A stretch of 64,000 bases of DNA from contig QCXZ01000001.1 of the NCBI GenBank assembly GCA_025024175.1, positions 15,996,001-16,060,000 of the forward strand, written 5' to 3'. Below the pieces are notes generated by a model that had not been told where the DNA came from, ran no database searches, and saw only the letters and a list, made by a program, of their open reading frames with translations. The translations under genes were made by a program, and so were the position numbers. This document shows positions 47,240 to 58,087 of this stretch, in pieces; the first letter of the stretch is position 1; each line of letters begins with the position of its first letter. This DNA comes from Rhyzopertha dominica. Its lineage: Eukaryota > Arthropoda > Insecta > Coleoptera > Bostrichidae.

Positions 47240-48540
47240 GGGTAGGTATTATAATGTTCAGTTGAACCGCCGGATAGATAGAAACAAGCGGCTGGAATAT
47301 GGTTAGCGTATTATAAACGCTAACCGGAGGTTGTAAAGTAGTATAACCGGTAATTGAGTCAAACGCAAGTTGCACTTCCGATTAGAACCTGTCAGCCGGA
47401 AGTTGAACTCGATTTTACGCACAAATCTTGACTCTACGTATTATAATTTGCAATCCAAGTGTTAAATTTCATCAGTATTTTCGTGTGGTTGTTGTTCAGT
47501 TAGCGTTTGTTTTATACTTAAGTCCACAGCATGCCAGATAATAAAAAAAAGTTATTGGTTGTATAGCAGTATTGTCATGGGAATATAGTATAAAAATGCC
47601 AAGAATTTAGCAAGAAGTAGAGCGGGTTCAGAATAAGTTTTATAGCATTGCGGTATTCGGTGCTATCGACTGTACACATTTAAATAGTTATTATTATACC
47701 ATATGCTATTGGGTTATTCTGGATATGCATTAAAAATATATTTGATCACGGTATTACTAAATCCAGAGGCAGAAGCGGAGCAGGTTTTAAATAAAACCCA
47801 GATTAGGACAAGAAACCTTATAAGACGTTTGTTTGGCATTTGGAAGAAAAGGTTTCCAATTCTTTCTTTTGGGATACGATTATCCGTAGATTCAGCAAAA
47901 TCAATCATTGTAGCCTGCACAGTTCTCCATAATATAGCAGTGAGTGTCAAGGAACCAGAACCAGCTGAAGATCCTGTTTTCCTTATTTATGATGATGCTA
48001 TAAATCACATCAATAATGATAATGGTTTACAATCATAATTTTAGACAGAAATGTATTCTGTATTTTATGAATTTACTCGAATAAAATAATTAATAATGTG
48101 GAATTTGGTTTATGGTGTTTAATATATAAACAGCACATGCCCTGAATTACTTTTTTTACATTTTGTTTTTTATTCAGTATTATAAATTAAGACACCTTGC
48201 AGCTATTATCCATTTTTATCATCAATCACAATAGTTAATATATACAAGCCAAAATAAAATTACGTAAACACCACGCACCAATCTAAAGCACGAACTGCAA
48301 TTGAATAAATATGACGAATGACAGGCACATACCAAACAGCTGATAGTGGTGCCTTCTTATTGGTTGAAATTCCAACTCCATGATAGCCAACATAATTATA
48401 TTTGCTTCAACCTCAGGTTAGTCAACCCTGACATGAAATTCTGTTTATAATAAGGAACTGATTTGAACCGCCGCGCCGGTTGAATTCTAACCGACGGTTA
48501 GATAACCGAAGGTTGCCGATAACGTTTATAATGCCCACCC
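47240..48540 (+). mobile_element. PIF/Harbinger-type element, internally deleted
   Basis: The ends are imperfect inverted repeats: GGGTAGGTATTATAATGTT on the left against GGGTGGGCATTATAAACGTT read from the right end. A TAT triplet borders both sides (47237-47239 and 48541-48543), matching the 3-bp target duplication of this superfamily. Subterminal AACCG/CGGTT motifs are repeated near both ends. A truncated HARBI1-type nuclease lies inside. Only 1.3 kb in total, so it is a non-autonomous derivative. Confidence 0.8.
47591..48038 (+). pseudogene. HARBI1-type transposase/nuclease relic
   Basis: The first part reads QEVERVQNKFYSIAVFGAID then CTHLN: the first catalytic Asp (codon 47668-47670) of the PIF/Harbinger DDE nuclease. 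Only about 15 codons later the frame from 47703 gives MLLGYSGYALKIYLITVLLN, normally LLGDSGY, so the second catalytic Asp is Tyr (47715-47717). RTRNLIRRLFGIWKKRF follows, where the family has IER..FG.LK.RF, so the third acidic residue is Arg. IIVACTVLHNIA near the end is the usual closing motif. Some 50 or more residues between the first two blocks are missing. Two of three catalytic residues are gone: inactive. Confidence 0.85.
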
Positions 48541-48638
48541 TATAACTGTGATGGACATCTCCCTAGTGCAAATACCTGTCGATGGCATCGGAGTATGTAC
48601 TAGTCCGCCTGCCGTGTTTATAGGCGACAGTCTGCTTT

Positions 48639-48714
48639 GGTCAATTTACTCTGTACCGCTACTTGATGAGCCCCAACAGGGCGAAACTAGTCGTAGGGTC
48701 GGAGTCGATTGACC
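48639..48714 (+). ncRNA. Type I hammerhead ribozyme, copy B
   Basis: Self-cleaving RNA fold. The outer stem I pairs GGUCAAUUUACUC (48639-48651) with GAGUCGAUUGACC (48702-48714) at 12 of 13 positions; after an internal loop an inner CUAC/GUAG stem abuts the core. The core is UUGAUGA (48663-48669; the usual first C is U), stem II GCCC/GGGC with a CAACA loop, GAAA (48683-48686), a minimal 2-bp stem III (AC/GU with a UA loop) and the triplet GUC. Predicted cleavage is after 48692. The short stem III is typical of hammerheads that work as dimers in tandem-repeat transcripts. The C-to-U change at C3 weakens the C3-G8 pair to a wobble, so activity may be reduced. The fold is clear; activity is not shown. 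Confidence 0.85.
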
Positions 48715-48735
48715 AGGGCAGATGATTTATTTCAT

Positions 48736-49088
48736 TTAATACTTTAGGTAACACAACTACAATGCATTAAAATTGCTCGAAAAAGTCTAACCATGTGCTA
48801 TTTAATAGAGAGGAACGTAGGTATCAGAATATGTAACATTTATCAATGAGAGTTATTTTATTGAGATCAAAATGTCATTGTTTTAGAGGGATATATTCGA
48901 TTGAAATCATTTTTAAATTTCTGTCGCTGCCAGTTATGTCGAAAGCACATGTTAACTTTGTTAGTTAGAAGGAACTAAAAATTAAAGGTCGTCTTTTTTT
49001 AGCAAAATGTGTAGCCTAAGACGAACCGAGCGAAACATGTTATGTCGGTTGTGGAAAGTTCTTGGTTTTTCATTAACAGTAATACAAA
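48736..49088. other. No recognisable gene
   Basis: AT-rich spacer between hammerhead repeat copy B and the right inverted-repeat arm. Confidence 0.5.
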
Positions 49089-49399
49089 TACTTGGGTCAT
49101 TTTCTTTTTAAAATCAACACAGTTCACATAGCTAAAAGTTAGCTACAGTTTAGAAACTCCCGTTGCGATGTACATTGTGAGGAAAAAATCATGTACAAGA
49201 CGTTATTAGTTCGTACTAATTTTCCGTGGAGCTCTAATTGTGTGGAATTCCAATTCTCCATGCCTTAGTGCTGCTTTTACTAGTTTTAAATTCACGCGTT
49301 ACTGACGAGTATATTGCGCGCGCAACTAGGATCATTTGTAGCTTGTGTAGCTTCTCTGTGTTGATTGCGCGCGCATGTAGCTGCCAGGGGAATCACCGT
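49089..49399 (-). repeat. Right arm of the diverged long inverted repeat
   Basis: Opposite-strand counterpart of 46443-46664. The clearest block is 49311-49342 (ATATTGCGCGCGCAACTAGG and on), complementary to 46521-46550 with few mismatches. Confidence 0.6.
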
Positions 49400-52300
49400 A
49401 CACTTGGCTAGAGGGTAGATAGTGATAGGGTGGTGCCTAACACCGCCATACTCCATACTGTGATGTGGCGATCTCGCAACGTAATAAGAGAATGCATGTG
49501 GGTTTATTGTATCTACAGGATACTGCAATATTTCCATGGCAACGGTAGGCATGGTGCGCAACGCTCCCGTGGTCCTCCGGCATGCAAGTGTTTGCAGCTT
49601 GCTTGGCTTGTCCTTTGGGCTCTTATTGAAGGATTTGTGCTATAATACTATGGTGTTATTGAAATCACAACTTTTCAGACTTCCGATTTGATTTGTCAGG
49701 ATACTCACTAGCAATAATTATGAACGATTTTTACTATCTTGAAGGAAAATTATTCAGATTTGTTCCGCCAATGGCTTAGAGACGGTGTGACGTTTGTTAT
49801 TGGTGGTTCCCCAGTCAAGTAGCACTATTGGGTGATAAGCATTGATCGGAATCTTAGCGAAGACATTTAAGTGTAGCATTTATTACATCCGTATTTTCCA
49901 ATTTGGTTTAATCGAAGTTCACTGTTCTGAAGTAATCCTTTCAGTGCCGTTTCCAGCACATCTATTTTTAGAGGTAGCAGCACCAAATTAAAATACCGTT
50001 GGAAAAAAAACTGCTTTATTTTGTAGCAGTTAATTTTTCTTCTCTACACATAGGCGGATTCTGTGATTTACCTGGTAAGATCACTGTTAAACAAAATTTT
50101 GAGTTACTAACTTTTCACCAGAAGAAAGTAGGTTACAGGAATGAAAATAGTTGTAAACTATAGTAACTATAAAAACTGAATAATGGTCACATAAACGACA
50201 AGTGGAATGGTTAAAAATCAATTTTTTTAATAACTTAGAACGCTTAATGTACAAATTTCAATAATTATAGATATTATAGACGGAACAGATCTAAAACATC
50301 AATAAGTTTTATAAAACCACCACAATATCTTTCTTTCTATACTGACGTGGAAACAATAAAGTTCTTGTTCAATTACAAGTATCAAGGTGAGGCATTTTTA
50401 AAGCTAAAATGTAACTATCGTAAATTCAGGGTGTAACCCAGGCTCAACCGCCAAGGAAATTTTAGATTTAACATAATTTTTAAGTTTATTAAAATAGTAA
50501 ATTGAGTTGTGCTTGCCATATTGAAGCGTTGCGGCTTACATAACAAAAACTTGAGGCACACACGCAAATACACACCGTAAGAGGAACAAAAAATAACACC
50601 TCGCAAAAAGTATGCAGGTATGTATAATGCAGGAAAAGAAAAAAATGTATGGCAGGCTCACCATCGCCAACTTTAGTACCTGTAACTTTTTTTACCATAT
50701 CTATCTATGGGGTGAAACTGATAAAAAAGTTGGATTAACCCATTTTTTCTTCTTGGAAGATAACATATTTACATATTATCTTATCATTAGTGAATTTGTT
50801 TTACACATACTGAGTGTTTCAGCAAAAATGAGTCATGCACCCTCAAAAATTCCCGTGGGAGACAAACGAGTAAAAACCCGAAACAGGTGCGTTTAGTTTC
50901 AACGGGAACATCTTGAACTGTCAGAATAAACCTGTACCCTTGGCAGCTTTCATCCTTAGTTCTTGATTAATTCGCAGCTGCATCGTTCATCGCTCAGTAC
51001 GATCGAGCTTCAGGACGTAATTCGGTGGGATGGCCAGATTATAGCGTTCAGCGGCGTACATTACATATGCCACTTTGAACTCAATTTTAAATAAGGCTTT
51101 GATAAATCAGTTGGTTAGAGCGGTGCAAATCACTGGTCAAAGCTGACAGTTGTTTTTCAGTTCATGTATATGCCTGTTAACCCATTTGTTTTATTTAATA
51201 ATTTTTCACCTTTTTGAGTCGTAATTTTAATTTAACATGTATCAAAGATATAAATATTTACTCATATGGATTAATTAAATCATCCTCTTTTGCATAGGGC
51301 TACTATTAATCAATAAAAACATCAAATATTAAATAGAATCAACATCAAATGCCAAAAAAAGCAAAGTGAGGGCCATTGTCGGTCTGTATTTTTAATATTT
51401 TATGTGGAGCTTGTGATTGATGTCAAGCAATGGTCGGGTACAGTTAAATGTCGAATAAAAAAGTGTTGTTTGACAACGAGCAATTCATAACATCTAGAAG
51501 TAATTGGAACTGAGTTGTCATGTCTGTAAGTGAAAATTCGATTGTGCTAAACTTTATTAATCATAACCTGCTTATAGGACTGCGAAAAAAGTTAAGCGTT
51601 TTCTTTGTACATATCACATTGGCAGCTGACAATTTTTCATACGTACATACTGCAGAATTTATATCGTTGGATGTTGTCTTACACTTTCCATTCATAGTGC
51701 CTGAGCTATACCAATATTGATGTCTACGCGCCTATAATATATTTGATGAGCAAACGTCGAATTCCATTAGAGGGTTGGTTCCCACCTTGACACCATTAGG
51801 TTATTTCTGTATAAAAGAATTTTTAACATATATTTACATGAGGTAAAAGTTCTTTGTAAAGCATTTTTGCCATGTCTCTAAACTATAAGCGATTGAAAGG
51901 AAACTCATTTCAGCTTTAGGTCGTGTTTTGATGTTTTATTGTTTATTAGTAAATCTTTAATAGGTATATTTATTCTATTTAAATTAAATGTGCCACATAA
52001 AAATAAATTAAACTGAAAAGTGGCTAAGCCAAACCACACTTTAGTGTTTATTTGCTTTAGTACGTATGGTATGAATTTCTTAAAATAATTAATGATAATC
52101 ATTTACCATCACTAACGTTTAATTTTATTCTCCGTATGGTTCTTGGTGTTTTTATGCTCAAAAAAATTTAGTCTGGGTCTTTTGCTCATCATTAATTATA
52201 ATAGTTGTAAATAAATGAATTACTAGTCGCGTAATTTTTGTGTTACCCTGCTATTGTAAAGTTAATGTGCGTGAGGCGCTAAGGTCACTTACCAATTTGA

Positions 52301-53224
52301 TTAAACTTAATTGAAGGCCAAGAGAGCAAAACCGTTATGCGTAACCGCACTGCACTTTTCCGGAATAAAATTAATGCAGGCCAGCTACTTTTGAAAGCAA
52401 AGCTGCGTTCTTGATGGTGTTATTAAAATTCATGACTTATATATTACGAGTGAATCGATTAAAGCAAAACTTTGACGAACTATTTTCAGGTTGTACGAAA
52501 TTTATAAAACCTATGATGTGAGGAATAAATTAATTCGTAGATATTTGGATAAACTGGGTATACCAAATATATGTAGATTTGATGTAAATAATAGCTAACA
52601 CATTGACAGAATCACTTTACTGATTTTCCTGGATTTTGTAATCAATAAACATTGTATGAACATAAACTGCAGTAAAAATTTTCATTGGAAGATGCTCGAA
52701 GGAAAGACCTGATTTTAAGTATGGGGGTGTTTTTCAACATCGTTAAGTAATACTTAGAATTTAACTGTTTGCTATTTCTCGGAATTTAGGTGGAAGGCGC
52801 TTTATTTATGGTAACATTCCTACTAAACGCGCATGTGGAAGAGCACTCGTTCGATAGGTGGTTAGTAACAGTTTCCTAGTAACGCCACTGTGCACTGGGA
52901 ATGCTTAACCTACTCTTCGTTTGGTCATTTTAAGCGTTTGATAAAATGATATTCTATGGTTTATTGTTATTTAAGTTTACGAACTTTAAATATTTTTTAA
53001 ATGACGAATGCAACTGCATGCCAACTTATTAATCATTAGTATTTTGCCAGCAATAATAATTGCAGTTAATGGCTAAAAAAAACTGACCTTTGACTATACA
53101 GTTTTAGTTAGTCTATATTATAACAAAAGGTAGTGATTAGGCACAGGGTGGTCTGATATTGATGGGATTTGAGAGTATTCAAGACAATTTTTTTTTCAAA
53201 TTACCTAAGTTGTGATTTTTTGGA
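49400..53224. other. No recognisable gene (3.8 kb)
   Basis: AT-rich DNA. Around 50860-51140 the composition is less AT-biased and a tRNA box A-like segment occurs. Other open frames are short and unrecognised. Confidence 0.45.
51091..51150 (+). other. tRNA box A-like segment, possible SINE head
   Basis: AAATCAGTTGGTTAGAGC (51105-51122) closely matches the D-arm/box A region of tRNAs. The expected box B (GGTTCGAATCC) is not visible; GGTCAAAGCTG nearby is a poor match. No cloverleaf can be drawn, so it is not a tRNA gene. A decayed tRNA-derived SINE is possible. Confidence 0.25.
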
Positions 53225-54495
53225 AGAACTGACACTCGGCTGTGGTGTGTGATCAGGTTAATGAATATTTGAATATAAATTCTATTTTACCGCCTGTGCA
53301 GTCAGGGTTTCGTTCGGGGCATAGCACCACGACTGCTTTGCTCAGAATGACCAATGAAATGCCACTATGGACCGATCCAAAGTACTATCCTCATACTGTT
53401 GGATCAAAGTAAAGCCCTTGACTTCGTAAACTTTGAATTGTTGATTGCAAAATTGAGTTACATAGGTTTTAACCAGGTCGTAGTGAGATGGTTTTCAAGT
53501 TGTCTATACGGCAGGATGCAGATAATAATACTAAGCGATTTTTTACACTCAGATCTAAAAGAAACCAGAAGTGGCGTCCCTCAGGGTAGTATCTTGGGGT
53601 CTATATCATTCTTACTGTATACTTTTGATTTGCCTGCAGCTTTGTTTAGTTCACAGATTGAGCTTTATGCTGATGACGCTCAGCTGTGTCTTCCTTGTAT
53701 CACAGGAGATGTTGATAATGCAATAGCTGATGTTAATCATGATTTAAATTTGTTTTCCAAGCGGTGCAGAAACCATGGTCTAAAGCTTAATCCTAAAAAA
53801 ATCTATTGCTATGTGCATTGGTAACCAGCGTTGCAGTGACCTTGTGTGTTCAAATTATAGTGTTACTATTGATGGAAATGTGTTTGATTGGGTAGACTCT
53901 GCTAAAAATTTGGGTGTCGTCTTTGATAGAAGTTTGTGTTTTAACAAACATTGCCAAGAAGTGTACAAAATATGTCTTTTTAAATTGAAAACCATGTACG
54001 GCTTAAAGGACATCTTGGATGATAATGTAAAGTTAAAATTAGTAAAGTCATTAATTTATCCTCATGTAGATTATTGTTCTCAAGTTTACTATCATTTTAT
54101 GCCCAAGTACAATCAATTAAAAATTCAACGTGTCCAGAATGCTTGTATAAGATACGTGTGCAAGGTTCCATTCAGAGAGCACATCACTCCATATTTAAAT
54201 CGTTTAAATGAACCAAAAATGAATCTCAGAATGGAATATTTATATAGCATACTATTGTATAAGATTTGTACTAATATGGTATCTTCTTATCTAACAGATA
54301 TTCTTGTGAGACGCTCTCAAATTCATGATGTCAATGTTAGATATAATTCTTTTACTGTGCCTCAACATCGCAAAATTTGAGGGTAGTTATGGTTACATAG
54401 CTCCTACATTATTGAATAAAATTCTTGATATCGTAGAGCTGCCACTGGCGGCGTTCAGTCGTAGTCTTAAGCAAAGTTTTTTCAGTAATTTGTAA
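53225..54495 (+). pseudogene. LINE reverse transcriptase fragment, at least three frameshifts
   Basis: It starts near [19 protein letters not shown] then [14 protein letters not shown]. After a frame change near 53360, [19 protein letters not shown] (first RT Asp block) follows, then SGVPQGSILG and the catalytic YADDAQLC. A second frame change falls at the A7 run 53795-53801, just after GLKLNPKK. The next frame (to 54380) covers the RT thumb and C-terminal region (KNLGVVFDRSL, IYPHVDYCSQVYY, IQRVQNACIRY). A third change before 54380 leads to KFEGSYGYIAPTLLN and a stop at 54493-54495. Together this is the RT core and tail, roughly the last 420 codons of a protein of some 900. Inactive, but the motifs are well kept. 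Confidence 0.9.
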
Positions 54496-54650
54496 TTGGA
54501 TTGATTTTATGTTAGTTTTTTTTTATATAATGCGTTTCATGTATATTTGTTTGTAAACGGGGAAGTGGTAGAATGACTTACGTCAAATCTCCTACCTTTT
54601 GTGTACATTATTTTGCACAATAAATAACTTTATTATTATTATTATTTTCA
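53225..54650 (+). mobile_element. 5'-truncated non-LTR retrotransposon (LINE)
   Basis: It begins inside the RT domain, runs through the RT C-terminus and ends with AATAAATAACTTTATTATTA and further ATT triplets, a simple-repeat 3' tail typical of many arthropod LINEs. There is no endonuclease domain. The truncated 5' end and the tail are what target-primed reverse transcription usually leaves. Family resemblance is to Jockey/CR1-like LINEs. A clear target duplication was not found. Confidence 0.85.
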
Positions 54651-57600
54651 ATTTGAATGAGACTCTTCTTTCCTAGCTAATTTGGAGAGATCCAAAATGA
54701 AGACAACCAAATTTTAAAGAAATTTAAACACATAAGTATGGGGCCCATCAGAAAACCCAGACTATAGCTGTATCAAAAACCTCAAAAGAAAGTGGGTGTT
54801 TTAGAAAGTGTGGAGGTAGACCATCCCTATACTAGTAGAATAGCGCAGGAAACCGAGAATTCATAGACTAAAGTTTTAAAGATTTGAATAAACAAATGTA
54901 GCTAAACATCACTATTATGTAAGAATTGTAGATGGAATTAAATATGTGTAGACCATACAAAACAAGTTTACTTTGGTAAAACAGTTACGTCTACGCAATG
55001 ATACAATAATGTTGGAATTTCCACATCCAGACAAGGTCCAATTTTCAACTGACGACATATGAACAGATTTAATGATTCTTTCTGATCCAAAACATAATTT
55101 TTGGTGCTTTGTGCAGCAAAATAGATTACATTGCACTTGACTGCAGACTTGCAGTTTTAACAGATATGTCTAAAAGCTTTTATACATAATTTGCGGCTCA
55201 TATAATTTAACAATAGGCATATGTTAAAAGAAGCATTGTTATTCCATTGTTTTGTTTATTAATCACGGCCAACTAAGATTACTGCAGCTGTAATATTTGA
55301 AATATATGTTTTAAATAAGTTTTACGCGAGCAAGTTGTAGGTTTATAAAAACAGTATCAGCAATTTTACATAGATACCTTTGGATATTATTGAGTCCGGT
55401 TAAAAATATGTAAGATAAAGACCAAAACCAAGAAATACGTATTATACTGCTTGAATTATATGTAAAAGATATTATCGAATTGAATTTAAGTAGAACTGTT
55501 CACCTTATGAAACATCATTGGAAAGCTTTTGCCACACGGAGTCCGTTATGTAATCAGTTTTACTATTTTTTACTCGTTCACAGGACAATAGATCAATAAG
55601 TAGGGTGGGGCAAGTTGTTTATTAACTTGAACATTTTATACTTTTTTCAACAAAGCTGCAATAATTTGACCTTATTAGAGCCTAAAAAAACTTTTTAAAG
55701 GAATGTTACAAGAGGTAGAACGCCCAAAGGAAGTATCTAAGAGTCTATTCACATTAATCCAGTTAAAATTGCAACTAAATGAAGTTGAGTGTAGTTTAAT
55801 CTAAATGGTGTACACATATATGAAAAACCCTTACCACAGTAGTTTAGAAAATCTAAATGCGTAATTACTATGGTAACGTTTTCATATATTATTTGGATGA
55901 AATTGCTACTAGAAATATCTACTGAATTGGCTAGTTATGTGATTTGTGTTTCCATTTTTTTCGTTTTGGTCGGCCTTTTTTCGTGATCTTGTTTTTTGTT
56001 CTCATACCTTTTTATAAAACGTATAAGTTATTCAAACAAAAACGTTCTAGCCACAGTGACGGAGAAGGAGGCCTATTAATCTACCGAAAGAGTTTAGAAA
56101 TAATTTAAATAGCTTTTATTTACGGTGCTAGGCATAGTTGTGTTTGGGCTACATCAAGGCTGTTTAACGACTTTAGGTATATTCTTGATCTCGTGTTCTT
56201 TTCACTTTTAGCTTTAATTTTCTTTTTTCCCTATAAGCACTGATTATAGTTTCAGGTACCGAACTTGCAAATATTACCCCGGTATTAGTATTTGCGACTG
56301 TAATTATAGGTACCTTGGTTACAAATAAAACAACAACAGACCTAACCACAAACCTTTTGTGTGTCCTTGTGTTCAGTGTATTATTGATCAATACGAACAA
56401 AATTAAAAGTGAAACGGCAAGAGTTAATTAATTATATATAGTACAACTCAAGTATGCAAAACTGCTATTTATTGATATCATTAAAGCCAACGCTCATAAA
56501 CTAATAACAGCTTTTAAAATAAAATATCGCTTTATTTGTCTAGACTTAAATTAGATACTGACATCTTTTTACTTAAAAATTTCCCTATAATACAAAGTAA
56601 TTGTTCAACTTACGCTAGCTTATTAATAACCATGAATAAGTAAATTGGTAAATCTTAAATTCTGTATGGGTTGTACATAGAAAACAGACGTTGTAATGGC
56701 AATGAACCTTAGCGGAAAACTTTTGCTGTTACCCGACAAATGATGCCCATAAGAGTTCTGTATTTGGCTTCATGCCATGCTTGTGTATAAGCGCTCATGT
56801 CTAAGTGACCCTATCGAGTTTGAAATGTTTTTGATTTACGAATGACCTTGTTAGTTAAGCACTGCGGAAACTATTTTAATTTTAGTTGTCTTACGTTTTA
56901 AATTAATTAATTAAAGTAAATATGACTTTTAAGCACACAAATACAGAATTAAGTATACGAGCGATTTATTGAAGTTTGGACATAGCTTACTAACAGGTAT
57001 CAAAATTGTGAAAATTACTCATAAGTATTCTTGATTCTCCCGATTCGGATTCTGTCAAGCGAAGTTTTTCTTAAACCAATTAAACATTTAACGTAGCTAG
57101 ACTTTCGAACTCGTTATAATTAGAAAAAGGACTAATTAGGAATAGAAATGTAGACTAATTTTAGCTTTTAATAAGAAGTGATAAAAGAATTATTTAAAAG
57201 GAAAAAGATGAGCTGCATTCACCACTTTATATAATGTAACTTTGTCCATTTTTTGTGTAATATGTTTTGATAAAATACATTCATCTAATGAATTAAAATT
57301 TGCTCCATAACTACCTTCAAATATAAACCAAACAGATACCTATTCCACACTGTACGACATTTTTATAAGCATGTTAAAGCAGATGCAGAAGATGTATAAT
57401 CTAGGCAGGTGTGGTTATTTTTGACAACTTAAATATGTTATAGTTGCTGGAAGAGTTAAAAAGAAAACTAATATGAAAGAACGCGTAGTATTAAATTGCG
57501 TCTGCCAGCACGTACGGTGCGTTATTGATTGGAAAGATGTTTTTTTTTCATGCAAATCACTCGTTGCCTGTTTAAAGTCAAAAGTATTTTGTTATTTTAC

Positions 57601-57783
57601 GGAAATACTAAAATTCCTATCCTAGTTTATGGTATGCAGTCTTGGTCAACTTGTACCGCAACATTCTCACACATAACTGTTTTCTCCAAAACGCGGCGAT
57701 TATGACCTTTCGCCTGTTAAAGCAGGCCAAAACAAGAAAGACGGCTATCTATCACATGTGGGCTGAACCGTTGGAAATTGGTA
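54651..57783. other. No recognisable gene (3.1 kb)
   Basis: AT-rich DNA between the LINE and the gypsy element. It contains an imperfect hairpin at 55815. Open frames are short and unrecognised. Confidence 0.5.
55815..55889. repeat. Imperfect hairpin, about 28-base arms
   Basis: ATATATGAAAA...TTACCACAGTAGT on the left faces ATTACTATGGTAA...TTTTCATATAT on the right, around an A/T-rich loop. A very short foldback. Confidence 0.5.
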
Positions 57784-57787
57784 ATAG

Positions 57788-58017
57788 TGTGGGTGTATTC
57801 GTATATATTTTGAATTTCGCGCGTGAAAGTGGAGAGGGGCAATGTTGGATTATGGGAGAATGGTTATGCTGGCGGACGCGGAGTTAAGAGTTGGAGAGAG
57901 TTACGATTTGGTGTTAAGCATTATTATGTACCATCCTGATTCCTGGCGAAAGTAAAAAAGTTAGTTAAAAATTAAATATTGTGTTATTATTAGTAGACTG
58001 TAGATACGCCCCCTACA
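57788..58017 (+). repeat. 5' LTR, 230 bp
   Basis: It begins TGTGGGTGTATTC and ends CGCCCCCTACA, so has TG...CA ends. It is identical base for base to 62518-62747. A TATA-like GTATATATTTTG lies near its start (57801) and an ATTAAA near its end (57971), candidates for promoter and polyadenylation signals. These two assignments are inference. Confidence 0.97.
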
Positions 58018-58027
58018 GTTTCAGAAG

Positions 58028-58042
58028 TGGGATTAGTTTAAA
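58028..58042 (+). promoter_or_regulatory. Candidate tRNA primer binding site
   Basis: TGGGATTAG starts 10 bases after the LTR. It begins with TGG, as sites complementary to a tRNA CCA end do, but I could not match it to a particular tRNA. Confidence 0.25.
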
Positions 58043-58087
58043 AACATTAAGTGCTTAACGTGATTAAGTGGGAAAAATTAGAAAATA

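Larger units (their letters stand above)
47181..48735 (+). repeat. Hammerhead-bearing repeat, copy B, split by a Harbinger element
   Basis: The left part (47181-47239) matches the start of copy A (AGATGCCCTTGGTGCCATCT). The right part (48541-48735) continues with CTAGTGCAAATACCTGTCGA and then the hammerhead block on the plus strand. The 1301-base Harbinger insertion falls between them, and removing it restores colinearity with the first 115 bases of copy A. Confidence 0.8.

Noticed and set aside
51740..51770. TTGATGAGCAAACGTCG as a further hammerhead core
   Set aside because: There is no stem II and no GAAA after it, and no flanking complementarity.
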